Below are positions 40,301 through 52,900 of a DNA stretch of 64,000 nt, piece by piece. Location of the stretch: NCBI GenBank assembly GCA_905221605.1, contig CAJNDS010002108.1, positions 1 through 64,000 on the forward strand, given 5' to 3'. The position numbers and the translations under genes are program-made. The notes under the pieces were generated by a model. It had not been told where the DNA came from. It made no database searches and saw only the letters and a list, made by a program, of their open reading frames with translations. The stretch is from Symbiodinium natans. Lineage: Eukaryota > Sar > Dinophyceae > Suessiales > Symbiodiniaceae. Each line of letters starts with the position of its first letter. Within the stretch, counting starts at the first letter, position 1.

Positions 40301-43300
40301 TAGTGCAAGTCCTGGGCTGCTGCATCCGTCAGAGAAGTCCTGTTCACACCGGGCTTTCTGCAGCCGGGGAGAAGAGAGAGCGAGAGACAGTGAGAGAGCG
40401 AGAGAGAGAGACACACACACACACACACACACGCACACACTCTCACAACAAAAAGCAATAGTATATGTATACATATATATATATGTATATATGTATACAT
40501 ATATATATATATGTACTCACACACACACAAGCGCACATGAAGGGTATGTGTGTGGAACTATAGCTATGCATGTATTTTTGTAGATACACACCCTAGCACA
40601 TATATATATATATATATATATTATATTATATATATATATATTATACATATAGTGTGTCATGATAGAAGCTAGAATACATTGCATCGTAGTACATTTTGCA
40701 CCATCCATGCTGGCAACAGCCCCAGCGCTGCGTTCTTCATGGAACTGCGGGCTGCGACGGCTGCGCTGCAGCGCGGCGTGGACGAGGCTTCGCCGGGATG
40801 TTTCGAGGTTTAGGGTTTAGGGTTTAGGGATTAGGGAGGGTTTGGGGATTGGGGTTTCAGGCGTGTTTTGGCGGGGGGGACAAAGGGTCTACCAGGACAG
40901 GCTATTATACCCTATAACCCCTTATAAAGGCCTGGATATTACAGAGCCTAATGCCTTCAGGATTTGGGGACGAGTTTGGGAGGACGTACCCTTAGGAAAA
41001 AGAGATTGCACAGCAGCGGCCAGAGAGCTGCCAGACAGTGAACAAATTCAACACGCCTGCCCAGACCCTGGTAGGATCCACAAAGTAGATCCAATCCAGG
41101 GTTCCTAAGAATGACCCCATAGTAGTCTAGGCTACTATTTGGGTACATTTTGGATCCTCCCAGGGGTCTGGGTAACAAGGGGATCCTAGTCTTTGGGGGT
41201 CTATAGTAGGGGTCCCTTGTTATCATACGCCCCAATATACCCTAAACCCTAAACCCTAACCCCTAAACCCTAAACCCTTAACCCTAAACTCTAAACCCTA
41301 AACCCTGAACCCTAACAATATACCCAGGGACTGCACTATGGCGCGCAGCTGGCCGTGGTCTTCCGTGGGCAGGCGGTGACGGTGTGCGTCGGCGAGGCGC
41401 GCCCTCCCCTCTGCCTCATACTCTGAGCCTGTGAGCTCCGACCCTCTCATGAGTTTAGGGTTTAGGGTTTAGGGTTTAGGGTTTAGGGCTGCTCAATTGC
41501 ACCATGACGGTGCAGGAACAGCGTAGGCGTGCGCCCCCGAAGTTCTTTGCTGCCCCCCTCCGTCCGCAGAGGCGGCCCAGGGCCGGGCGCTGGCGGAGGG
41601 CGCGGTGCTGTGCTGGAGCTCCTCCGTGAAGCCGCTGATGGCCATCGCCCTCGGGCTGCTCCAGGACTGTGGGGTTTGGGGGTTGGGCTCTTTCGAGTTT
41701 TTAGGGTTGTGGGCTTAGGGTTTAGTGTTTAGGAACCTCAATTAAGGGTGTAGTGGTTGACCAATCATGGGATCCTGTTCATGCCCAAGGCTCTACACGT
41801 AACATCTTTCTGCCTCCGGTTGCTTTAGAAACTCCTCCCCCAACAACCACGCCCATGTCGTTTAGGCCACCCCCCCCATGTAGGTTTGGGGGTGCAGTGT
41901 TCAGAGTTTAGGGCTTAATTTGGGCTAACTTTTCCGCAGGGCTTCGTTTTATTGTGGGCCAAGCTGAGCTACAAGGAATTTCTGATGGTCCTAAACCTTG
42001 AGCCCAGGAACCTAGAACCCTAAACCTTGAACGAGCTCAACCGAAACGCCTGGAAACGTGCACCGGGACGATTGCTTTCAAGCACCACAGACCTATGGGG
42101 TCCTTAAAATGTCTTTTCGCAGGCCCAATCGCGGGCCCGCGTTCTCTCGCTCCAGGAGCGAGGACATCTGAGTTTCGAGGATCTTGTCTCCAGGCACCTG
42201 CCCGACTTCGGGAAGGAGGGGTGCAGGGTTTTGGGGGCTTTGGGGTTCGGGGGTGTAAGTTTTTTAAGGGTTTCCAGGTAGCAGCGGGATTTCGTCAAGG
42301 GTTGAAGGTTCAGAGGGCTCGAGCTCTGAAGGCCTAAGCACCAACCTCCTAAGACCTAAGCCCTCGCCCCTACAGCCTTTAAATACCCTGATCCCTACAT
42401 CCGTTCGTGAAGGGATTGTGCTGAGGGGATTTTAACCTCAACCCTGCACCAGCTAGTGAAAAGGTGCTCAGGGTTTTTCTACCAGTAGTACCGAGGCCCT
42501 ATAAATGTAAACCCTATGAACCCCAAACACCCTGTAAACCCCACAAAGCCCTGGAAACCCGACAACCCCTGCGAATCCTCTCCAGCCCTCCAAACGCTCC
42601 AACCCTCAACCCCACAGAGGTGCGGCCGGGTACCTTATTGGGGGGTCTTTCTAGGCAATCCCCCTTTTTGGGAGACTAGAGTAAAGGTCTCTTATTTACG
42701 TGAGCCCCCATGTGTTTTGGAGCCAGCCCAAGACCCCCAGGAGGGCAAGGGGGATGTCACGCTCCGCGACTCGGCAGCATGGCAGTGTTAAAGGGTACAA
42801 GGAGGGACCCCTAGAAGGGACCCGTAATCTTGTTCCCCTACGTAACACCTACAGACACCTTGTACAGTCCCTATATACCTAAGTAGCCTAAAGGAGCCCG
42901 AAGAGCCCTAAGCCCCAGACATTCCTGAACCCCAAACACCCCTAAACCCTAAACCTCTGGTGACCCCTGGTATCCCCCACAATTTCAAGATCTCCTAAGC
43001 CCAAAACCCCCTAAACCCTAAACCGGATTTGTAGGATCGAAGCCCCCTGAACCCCCTAAACCCCAAACCGGATTTGTAGGATCGAAACCCCCTAAACCCT
43101 AAACCGGATTTGTAGGATCGAAGCCCCCTGAACCCCAAACCGGATTTGTAGGATCGAAACCCCCTAAACCCCAAACCGGATTTGTAGGATCGAAACCCCC
43201 TAAACCCCAAACCGGTTTTGTAGGATCGAAGCCCCCTAAACCCCAAACTGATCCTGTAGGATCCCTGTCCCAGGCCACTGCCTCACCCACATGGCCGGGC

Positions 43301-46300
43301 TCTTTGCTTCCACCATGTCTGGCCAGCCGCGGCTGCCCGAGGATGCTCCGCCGGACGAGGTGGGGCTGAGGCCCTTGCCGGGGCCGTGTAGGGTTTAGGG
43401 TTTTAGGGTTTAGGGTTTAGGGTTTAGGGCTTAGGGTTTAGGGTTTAGGGTTTAGGGTTTAGGGTTAGGATCCTATGTTGACCCAGTAGCCCCCTACCCG
43501 GAGTACTGGCACACAGTGTTGCTGTGCAATTCCCTGAGCCCCTTAATACTAAGCCCTACTGGAGGTTCATGAGCACTTAAAACTCCAGTTATAACCTACT
43601 TAGGGGACTTAGGGGCTTCTAAGTGCAGTTATAATTGGGGTTGTAAGTACCCTAAACCCTAAACCCTAAACCCTAAACCCTAAACCCTAAACCCTAAACC
43701 CTAAAACCTAAACCCTAAACCCTAAACCCTAAGCCCTAAACCCTAAACCCTAAACCCTAAACCCTAAACCCTAAACCCTAAACCCTAAACCCTAAACCCT
43801 AAACCCTCCAAGTAACCTAACGCACCATGTGCAAGCCAGCCGGCAGGTGCTTCGGCACATCTGCAGCCAGCCCCTGGCCGAGGGTTGGGAGCTCGGCCGT
43901 CGCTGCGCCTATGACGGCCCGGCCTGGTACGCCACCTTGGAGCAGAAGCATAGGGTTTAGGGTTTGGGGTTTAGGGTTTATAGGGATTATAGGGTTTATA
44001 GGGATTATAGGGTTTAGGGTTGGGATGTAGGGTTTATAGGGATTGTAGGGATTATAGGGTTTATAGGGTTTATAGGGTTTATAGGGTTTATAGGGTTTAT
44101 GGGGTTTATGGGGTTTATGGGGTTTATCGGGCCTATTATAGGGTTTATAGGGTTTATAGGGTTCATGGGGTTTGTAGGGTTTGTTTATAGGGTTTATAGG
44201 ATTTATAGGGTTTATAGGGTTTGGGGTTAGGGGTTTGGTTGGGGTTTAGGGTATGTGAGGCTTATGTTTGTAACGCAGACGGCCTTCTCAGGGGACCCCA
44301 TTTTTCAAGAACCCTCCATGCCATTGGGGGCTGATCCATCAAGAGCTTTGTTTGGTAACTAAACGGGTCAATGAACCCCCAAACCGAAACCATAAATTCT
44401 AAAGGACCATGAGTTTGGTCGGCTTCAAATTTGCTCGTGCGGGTGTTGGCGAGTTGAGTGCTTAAGGTATTCAACTCTGTTTGTGAGTTGAGTGTGCCAG
44501 GTTCTGTCTGGTGTCGTTACAGCTGCAGATCCCGCGCATCGCGCCTACGAGAAGTTTGTGGAAGACGAGATTTTCACACCTCTGGGCATGACCAGCTGCT
44601 CCATAGGCAGCGGAGTGGTAGGGGGCTTGGGGTTTCTTCAGTTTAGAAGTAAGTTTAGGGATCAGTTCCGTCTGTCTTTGATGAACTGATCAGAAGCCAC
44701 AATGGCAACCTTTCGACACCAAATTCTTGGGGGCTCATCGAGTGTGAGTGTAGGAGCTCGTTGGAATCATACTTGCGAGCAGTACTCTGCAAGAAGGCAG
44801 TAACAAACTCGTTGGGATGTTCCCGTTCTGCTAACAGTCCTTAATCGTGAATAGGGATTATAGTACCCCCAGTATCCCTATCAAGGAGTAGTATAAGGGG
44901 GGACATCCCCAAAAAACCTTATCCAAAATGTGCCTCTGTTCAATGCGGTCGATTTCAATAGTATGGTGCCGTTTTGGGTATTGCAAACCGGAGTCGTGTA
45001 CTGAGGGTTACCCCAAAACAGGACCATCATTTGTACAGGGCCTATGCTGCGCGGTTTGCCTCTCAAGCCCTGGACCCTGCCCACTGAACCCTATGTCTAA
45101 ACCCTAAGCACGAAACCCTAAACACTAAACCCTAAACACTAAACCCTAAACGCCTGCATCCCGAAAGTACAGGGCAGAGCAGGACACGGGCAGGCCATTG
45201 AGATGGCTTTCTGATGGAATTTTCTGGCTTGTGGTCTGCCTTTTTTCCTGGCTTCCATTTCACGTAGCTTTGTGGGCACCATATCTTTTTGCTTTCAGTG
45301 GTTTGTTTCCTTGCTTTCATCTTCCCGATAGGTACTGAAGCTGTGGCAAAAACCCTAAACCCTAAACCCTAAATTCCGAAGCCTTCTAAACCCTAAACCC
45401 CTAACCCTAAATCCTTACGGCCCTATAGACCCTAGACCCCAGAACCAAAGCCCTAAACTCTCTCAACCCCAAACCCCAAATCCTAAACCCTCAACCCTAA
45501 ACCTCAGACCCCTAAGCCCCAAGCCCTATACCAAACCCTAGACCCCCAAAACCTTGCACCCCCAAAGTCCCAAAAACCCTAAACCTTCCCCCAAAGCCCC
45601 TAAACCCTAAACCCGAAACCCCAAACCCTAAACCCTAAACCCCCTGAACCCCCTAAACCCCCTAAACCCTCAACCCTAAACCCCCAAAACCCTAAACCCT
45701 TCCAAAGCCCCCCCCTGCCTGCTTGTAGGTATGCCGCCGGAGCGGCGGGCGCGGCTCGAGTCGGCGAATCTGTTGGCTCCCGAGACTGAGTCGGGGGTTT
45801 TGAGGGTTTGAGGGTTTAGGGTTTAGGGTTTAGGGTGTTTGGGGTTGTAGGGGTCTAGGGATTTTAGGGGACTTGGGGTTTCAGGGTTTGGGGATTTTCG
45901 GGTCTTAGGGATGTTTAGTCTTTTAGGGCGCCTGTAGGCCTTGGGGTGTAGGGCTTAGGGGTTTTAGGGAGTTTTGGGATTTAGGGTTTCAGGGTTTCAG
46001 GGTTTTGGGGATGTACAAAACAAAGTATATATATATATGTATTCTATTCTCTCTCTCTCTCTACATATATATACATATCTTCATTCTCTCTCTCTCTCTG
46101 AATATGTATCTGGGCTATACCCCGGCATCGGCCTCTCTGGGGACAGGAGCCTCGTGTGTTTTGTGATAAGCGTCCTTAAGCCTTGCAAGCCCCTAAGCTC
46201 TAGCACCCGGGCCCTAAACCCTGAACCTGAATCGTCTGAGAACTTATGCCCTAAGTGAAGCCTTGAAATTCAGCCATAGACCCCAAACCCCAAACCTTAA

Positions 46301-49300
46301 ACCCGAAACCTAAGCCCTAAAACCCGAAACCCTAAACCCCAAACCCTAAACCCAAAAACACCCCAAACCCTAAACCCAAACCCCCGCACTAGGCGCCTTT
46401 GTACCTCCGGACGCCGAAAGTGCCGCCTTGGCGGGTCCTTGGCGAGGAGTCCGGAGAGCCCGACAGGCGCTTAGTAAAGGTGTTTAGGGTTAGGGATAAG
46501 GGATGTTTAGGGGTCTAATCTGAGTTCAGGAATGTGCCCCCCCCCTTTAAGTAAGAACCCCTAGGCCCTAGATCATGTTCTGAGCTCTCCTGGGTTCAGC
46601 GCCGGCCGGTGGGGGGGGGGGGTGGGGCGGCGGTCAAGAACCACGAACAGATGTCGCATGGCCTGCTCATGTGTCATGGGTTGATGGCAGGTACCTCAGA
46701 CATACCACAACCCCATGCAGAGCATCCTTGTCCTTGTCTCCCTAAACCCTAAACCTAAACCCTAGACCCTAGACCCTAGACCCTAGACCCTAGACCCTAA
46801 ACCCCAAACCCCAAACCCCAAACCCCAAACCCCAAACCCTAAACCCTAAACCCTAAACCCTAAACCCTAAACCCTAAACCCTAAACCCTAAACCCTAAAC
46901 CCTAAACCCTAAACCATAAAACCCTAACCCTAAACCCCGCCGTAGCGGTGAAGGAGTTGAACCGCCAGAAGGTGGAGTATCCTTGCCCTGCGGGGAACGG
47001 GCGCGGGCCGGCCAAGGACAGGGCTCAGGGTTCAGGTTTCAGGTTTCAGGGTTCAGGGTTCAGGGTTTAGGGTTTAGGGTTTAGGGTTGAGGGTCTAGGG
47101 TCTAGGGTCTAGGGTCCCAAGCCTTATCTTCAACGTTCATCAGAACGGGTCCCTAAACTCCAAGCCCCAGGCTCTATCAGCTCTAAACTACGCGCGCTGT
47201 ACACCCCTCATCCCTAAAGCCTAAAGCCTAAACCCTAAACCCTCCAAACTCCTGCAACAGGAGTTGGCTGCTCTCTATGCCTCGCTACTTCCTGGGGCCC
47301 CGTGCCCCTTGCTAAGCGCAGAGACCGTTCAGCAGATCACGGCAGTGGCCCGGGAAGGCGGCATGCTTAAACCCTAAACCCTAAGCCCTAAACCCTAAAC
47401 CCTAAGCCCTAAACCCTAAACCCTGAACCCTAGCTAGGCCCGCGGCGCACAGTCTCGGACCCGAGACCCCAGGCATCTATGACGAGCTCCAGGGCACTGA
47501 TACGTCTTGGTCGCTGGGCTTTGCGGTCAACTGCATCCTCTCAGGACCCTACTTACAGGGGTCGGAATAATCACTAAAAATGCTCCCCTATGGTCCCTTT
47601 ATAATTTTACTATACTAACCCCAAAAACCCCATTCTAATGAAAAAGGCCCCTATATTATGCCCTAAACCCCCCCAAATCCCCCAAATCCTACGGAAATCA
47701 GGCACCTTTGGCTTGAGGGCGTCCTCGTTCCTCGTTTTCAGTGTTCAGGGCCGGAGGGGCTCGGGGGTTTCTAGGGTCTGCAGGGGTGTAGGTTTTCGGG
47801 TTTAGGGTTTAGGGCTTAGGGTTTAGGGTTTCGGGTTTAGGGTGTAGGGTTTTCGGGTTTCGGGTTTAGGGTTTAGGGTTTAGGGGCTTACAGAGGGTGT
47901 TCGGCGCTTAGGGCTTGGCTTCGAGAGCCAGGACGCCACGCCTCGCCGAAGGCCTACGGGCATGGGGGATCGCGCCTGGGCTCGCAACCACAAGGGTTTT
48001 CGGGCTTAGGGTTTAGGATGTGCCCTCTTATAGTAACAGTCCTTAATAGAAATTCTAGTACCCCCCGCCCCTATTAGAATCCCTTTTTGAGGACTGTTTG
48101 TGTAAGGGGGCAACATCCCCAGTTTAGGATGTCTTGGCTCATGGGCCCGAAGCCCTGAAAAATTGTTCATGACAAGCTTCTACTATCCCGCTGATTTCCA
48201 TGTCGGGGTTTACGATCTTGGGGATACCTTACTGGGGTCCTTATGATACGGGGATCCATTTGGGGGGTGCCCTTATTCTCGTAAACCCCCCATTTGTGGT
48301 TCTAATTCTTCGAGTTGGCAACCTGCTCAGGGTGGATCCGGAGATGGCCAGGGGAGAAAAGTAACAGGATCCCTAACCACAAATAGAGCACCTTCCTCAA
48401 GTGGGGAGCGACCCTCTTAAAAGGGAACCCTTCTTAACCCTGGTCAGGCTCTCTTAAGCAGGGGCCTTCTTGCAAGGGTCCATGTCCCCCGGAGTCCCCA
48501 AAATCCCGCGTTCTCCCTAAACCCTAAACCCTAAACCGTAAACCCTAAACCCTAAGCCCCAAAAAGCCTTGAGTTCTGGGTGCTCTCGAGGCAAAGTTCC
48601 TGGGCCTTTGCGGACCCCGAACACGACCTGGCCGTGGCGTGCTTGTGCAACGGCACCATGGCCCAAGCTGCAAGGGGTTACAGGGGTTTAGGGCTTTCGG
48701 GTTTAGGGTTTCGGGTTTAGGTTTTAGGGTTTAGGGTTTAGGGCTTTAGGGTTTCGGGTTTAGGGTTGAGGGTTGCCGGTCCTTTGAAGGGTTTGGGTTG
48801 GGTGGTTCCCCCTTAAACTAACAGTCCGTAATGGGGACTATAATAGCGGGTATTCAGAACATCCCAAGGTTTGGGGCTTGTGGTTTACGATTTTTGCCGT
48901 GAAGTTGTTTCGGCTAAGAAGCTCGTGCCCGAGAGTCCTCATTGTTTGCTTCTCGTCCCCGTGTCCGTCTATAGAGCAGCCGCCCACCCCTTCTAAAGAG
49001 ACTATTGCGTGGTTCATGCATGACTATAAGTAGGCTGTCAACAAGGATACCAATAGCAAGCGCTATATTTCTACTCTAATGAAGGCACTTACAACTACCC
49101 ATGAACCTGCAAGAACGCTTAGCCCTTTCTCTTCGCATTTTTTTCAGTTAGCTGGGCCTGGCGGTGGCCAGGTCAGAGTTGGTAAAGTTCCGCAGTCAGC
49201 CGCAGTCCCCCACTAGGTAACCCAGTGGTACCCTTGTCCCTTTGTTATGGTTCAAGGTTCCCTTATAAAGTATCCCTAAACCCTAAACCCTAAAACCCTG

Positions 49301-49499
49301 TAAACCCAAAAAAGGGTGCCCTTATCATGATATGGTTACTGGGCCACAAACCGCGTGGCCCCTTGCGTTTGGAGGCAAGCCCGGGCCAGATCTTCACTAC
49401 AAGCGCGTGGGCGCAGTGAGCACAGCCATCTACGAGGACTCTGCTGTGCATTGTGCTTCTACTATATCCCCCTTGGGAATTGTTTTTTTGTTTATATAA
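37373..49499 (+). CDS. Beta-lactamase-family (class C/LACTB-like) serine hydrolase, about 18 exons
   Basis: Core exons: 40720-40807, 41328-41400, 41570-41673, 42123-42220, 43260-43359, 43847-43954, 44501-about 44612, 45729-45796, 46393-46473, 46954-47022, 47261-about 47357, 47473-47544, 47932-47995, 48597-48666 and 49380-49499 (TAA). All inferred joins keep phase. Family landmarks in order: HYGAQLAVVFRGQAV; CWSSSVKPLMAIALG (SxxK, nucleophile Ser and general-base Lys); LSFEDLVSRHLPDFGKEG; CLTHMAGL; WELGRRCAYDGPAWY (family Tyr); FVEDEIFTPLGM; CPAGNGRGPAK; ELAALYASLLP; SWSLGFAV; AYGHGGSRLG (HGG motif); FADPEHDLAVACLCNG; KRVGAVSTAIYE. This is the PF00144 esterase/beta-lactamase-like fold; substrate unknown. 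Less certain upstream exons: 37373-37582 (Thr/Pro-rich, ATG), 38308-38352 (KKRRLDEESSSETCQ) and 39708-39775. Confidence 0.87.
38400..38870. repeat. TTTAGGG-variant arrays with C-tracts and G-tracts
   Basis: TTTAGGGG, TTTTTAGGG and GGGTTTAGG units around poly-C (38613-38655) and poly-G (38850-38890) runs. No coding segment seen. Confidence 0.8.
39039..39184. repeat. Dispersed palindromic element P4, long copy
   Basis: About 146-bp palindrome with arms CTACTTGGAGGTTTATGGTA and TACCATGAACCTCCAAGTAG and an AT-rich centre of GTTATA/TATAAG motifs. Confidence 0.85.
40375..40660. repeat. GA, CA and TA microsatellite cluster
   Basis: GAGAGA, then ACACAC (40410-40440), then TATATA blocks (40470-40515, 40590-40650). 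Lies before exon 40720-40807. Confidence 0.9.
43010..43262. repeat. 45-bp minisatellite containing a splice-acceptor copy in each unit
   Basis: About six units of CCCTAAACCCCAAACCGG followed by ATTTGTAGGATCGAAGCCC. The last, diverged unit (CTGATCCTGTAG|GATCCC) contains the acceptor of exon 43260-43359, so each unit carries a similar TTTGTAG|GATC. Confidence 0.88.
43557..43815. repeat. P4 palindrome interrupted by a CCCTAAA array
   Basis: The P4 left arm (CTACTGGAGGTTCATGAG) and most of the right arm (GTTGTAAGTACCC) run into about 20 CCCTAAA units. The expected arm end (CCTCCAAGTA) resumes after the array. Confidence 0.8.
43960..44255. repeat. GGGTTTATA (9-mer) variant array
   Basis: Starts with TTTAGGG then about 25 GGGTTTATA units, in the intron after exon 43847-43954. 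Confidence 0.9.
44812..44910. repeat. Dispersed palindromic element P1, copy d
   Basis: TTGGGATGTTCCCG end, AACAGTCCTTAAT..TAGGGATTATAGTACCCCC core and a GGGGGGACATCCCC end. Confidence 0.8.
46739..46940. repeat. CCCTAGA, CCCCAAA and CCCTAAA blocks
   Basis: Three homogeneous sub-blocks in tandem, ending just left of exon 46954-47022. Confidence 0.9.
47553..47658. repeat. Dispersed element P3 next to an exon end
   Basis: ACAGGGGTCGGAATAATCAC start, CCCTATGGTCCCTTTATAAT core and GGCCCCTATA end. It begins 9 bases after exon 47473-47544. Confidence 0.75.
48016..48120. repeat. Dispersed palindromic element P1, copy e
   Basis: TAACAGTCCTTAATAG...GAGGACTGTTTGTG inverted repeat with AGGATGTGCCC and GGGGCAACATCCCC ends. 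A partial copy lies at about 48820-48866. Confidence 0.75.
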
Positions 49500-49922
49500 A
49501 GCCCAAGAGGATATTAGAAATGTTATTTTTATTAAGGTTCTGAGGGGAGTATAGTCTATGGTTGTGCGCGACTGCTTGTGACAGAGGGTTTCTGGGACAA
49601 AGCTAGCCGTGACATGCTGCGACCATTCGATGTGTGGCCGTGCGAAGCCAGTGCTCAGGCGGCTAGAGAGACCCGCGAGACACGCATCGCACGATAGAAA
49701 GCATTGCGCATAGATGGATGAAGATCATTTGTCAGCCCTGAACCATCCAACAGCCCCGAACTCCGACCCTCAGTTCCATCTCTCCACGCCCCTAGAACCC
49801 AGGATGGGCCCTCAGCCCCAGGCTCAACCCGAAGCCCTAAGCCCTAAGCCCTAAACCCTAAACCCTAAACCCCAAACCCTAAACCCTAAACATTCCTAGG
49901 TTTCTCTTGGATCTAGGTCTAG

Positions 49923-52900
49923 CACCTTTTCAAGCCCTGGCACCCGTCGAAGAGCCGCAGCCGCGCGTCCTGGGAGTTTCCGGAAGCAGGGTTTAGGGTT
50001 GAAAGGGTTTAGGGTTTAGGGTTTAGGGTTTAGGGTTTAGTGTTCTAGTCTAGGGTTCCTTCATCCAGCCCTCCTTCAAGACACTATTTGGGTTAAAGGA
50101 AGGTAAGTCGGCAAAAGTACGCAAACTCCCGTGAATGTAAGGGTTTCGGTAAGTCGGCACAAGTGCGGAAACTCCCATGCTGAAGAAGATGGACCTGGGA
50201 TTTGAACCCTGGAGTCGTCTCCTCTGCCGCATCCGCTCGTGCTCCTGGAACCGGGAGCAGGGTGACGCTCCCAAGGAGACGGGGTTTTGATGGGTTTTAC
50301 TAAACCCTGAACCCGGAAAACGCTAAACCCTAAATCCTAAACCCTAAGCCCTAAACCCTAAACCCTAAGCCCGAAACCCTAAACCCCAAACCCCAAACCC
50401 TAACCCTGAACCCTGAACCCTGAACCCTGAACCCTAAACCCTTAGAGGTTTAGGGTTTGGGTTTCGGGTGTATTTAGAGTTTAAGGTGCAAAGGTTGCCT
50501 GACCTGCAAGACCCTGAGGAGGGACGAGAACCCTTTCCAAGTCCTGGCGGCCCCTTGGAGATTCTGAATTTAGGCTTTAGGGGTTCAGGGTTTAGGTTTC
50601 ATTTAGGGGTTCAGGGTTTCGGGTTTAGGGTTTCGGGTTTAGGGTTTCGGGTTTAGGGTTCAGGGTTTAGAGTTTGGGGCTTGGGCTTGCATCGGTTGGG
50701 GGAGAAACATTGGCATTGGCAGAGAGGGGGCAAAGGAGAGGCGAGGGATAGGGGGAGGGAGTGAAAGAGAGAAAGAGAGAAAGAGAGAAACACCCACCCC
50801 CATGTTTCCTGGCAGAGATCAGCCCTTGATTCGGCTTGGGGGGGGGGGGGGGGGGCATGCCTTGGAGCATGGGGAAAGGTCAATCTGCCACTGTGCCTCA
50901 CAGAAGAGGAGGAGGTGGAGGAGGGAGAGAGTCGGAGGACACTACGAAGACGCGAGGTTGAAAGGGGCGGGTTGATCCTCAAGAGGTGGCCGAAGGCTCC
51001 CCTTCTGGGGCAGTTGAAGGATGAGGAGGAGAGATGATGAGGGCTAAACCCTAAACCCTAAACCCTAAACCCTAAACCCTAAACCCTGAACCCTGAACCC
51101 TGAACCCTAAACCCTAAACCCTAAACCCTAAACCCTAAACCCTAAACCCTAAACCCTAAGTGAACCGCCCCACAACAGACAGACTGACGCAACCCTGAGG
51201 TTACATCAGGCTGCTTCTTGGCTTGCATGGGACTTTGGAGCTACAGATACAAATTGACCAAGCTAGGCGTCTCTGGTTGCTACATGTAGTTTGCGCGCTA
51301 AGCCCTAAACTACACTACCGAGCCCCGAAACTCCACAGGAGCGAGAGATGACACTGCTTAGGGTTTAGGGTTTAGGGTTTAGGGTTTAGGGTTTAGGGCA
51401 AGCTTGAAACCCAAGTCCGGCCCAAGAGCCCCTCGCGGGATCAAAATTTGTAACCCAAATCCGACCCGAAAGGATGTCGTGGGCCAAACTTGAATCCCAA
51501 ATCCACCCCAGGAGCCCGTCCTGACCGGTGTTGTTTAGAAATGCTGCGCAGCCAGTTTCTGCGGCCCCTTCCAAGGATGCGAGCCTTAGCCTATTCTCTC
51601 TTGCTACAAGATGAGGGAATTGGGTAGCTATTCCCCTAATGTTGACCTCCTTTCAATAAACCCCCCCCGGGGGGGGTTGGGCTGTCCCGAGCCGCCCCAA
51701 GCCCTGACCTACCCAAAAGGGCCCACAGAAAAAAAGTCGGTCCCCGGGCCGGGATTTCTTATTATTGAGGGGGGGTTTATAATTGAGTTCCGGGATCCGA
51801 ATTCTTTAAATACGGGGGGGGGTTTATAAAAAGCAGGTTGACATTACTTCCCTGCTAAGAACCAGTAGGTAAACTTTAAACCCTGTAACCCTAAACCCGA
51901 AACCCTATAGCCTACAACCCCCCAAAACCCTACACCCTGCACCCTATAACCCTAAGCCCTGCACCCTACACCCTAAGCCCTATATCCCTAAACCCTAAAC
52001 CCTTTAGATTCCTTCTCTGGGATCTAGGTCTAGCACCTTTTCAGCCCTGGCACCCGTCGAAGAGCACCCTAAACCCTATAACCCTATAACCCTAAACCCT
52101 CAAACACTAAACCCTATAACCCTAAACTCTCAAACCCAAAAAACCCTAAACCCTATAGCCCTAAACCCTCAAAATCCAAGGAATGTGACTGACGACTCGC
52201 CCACTGCGGACCCCACGCGCGTGGTCGAGCCGCGCCCAGGGCCCTCAAAGCAGGCCCTGAAGGCAGGGGGTGTGGGGTTTAGGGTTTGGGGTTTGGGGGT
52301 TTAGGGTTTAGGGTTTGGGGTCTGGGGTTTAGGGTTTCGGGTTTAGGGTGGGAGGTCTAGGGTTTCGGGTTTGGGGTTTAGGGTTTAGGGTTTAGGAGTT
52401 AACTTGGTGGTTCTTATAGGCAGGGCATTTGGGGATTAGGTACCCTATGCATACAAGTGCCAGTCATCACAAACCTGCTGGGAGCCCACTGGCGCACCCT
52501 TGAAGGGGTGCATAGGGGACATCAGGTATCTACTTCCCTGATGCCCAAGTTCCGTACTAATAACATCGGGGTTTAGAGTGTCGTGGCCTTTCGGGTCGTC
52601 CGGGGTTTAGGGATTAGAGACCGTGTAATGTTTCGCGAGTGGTTCTAATTATTTCTGTGGTCCTTATTTTCGGGTTGCAGGACTATATAGGGACCCCAAC
52701 AGGGACCCTTGTTTAGAGAACTAACCCATGGTGCTGACGAGCGGAGATCTGAAATCAATGCTGGAAGCCTTTGCCACTTGAAACCCCTACTTAAGCCCCA
52801 AACTGCCCCTATTGAACTACCATTCTAAAGACCTCGTAAACCTCTGAACCACTAGAAATCAAGCCCAAACCCCAAACCCCGAACCCCGAACCCCGAACCC

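Noticed and set aside
50190-50275. tRNA-like GGTTCAAATCC box on minus
   Set aside because: The T-arm stem has a mismatch, no acceptor or D-arm partner could be built, and no A box is at the right distance.
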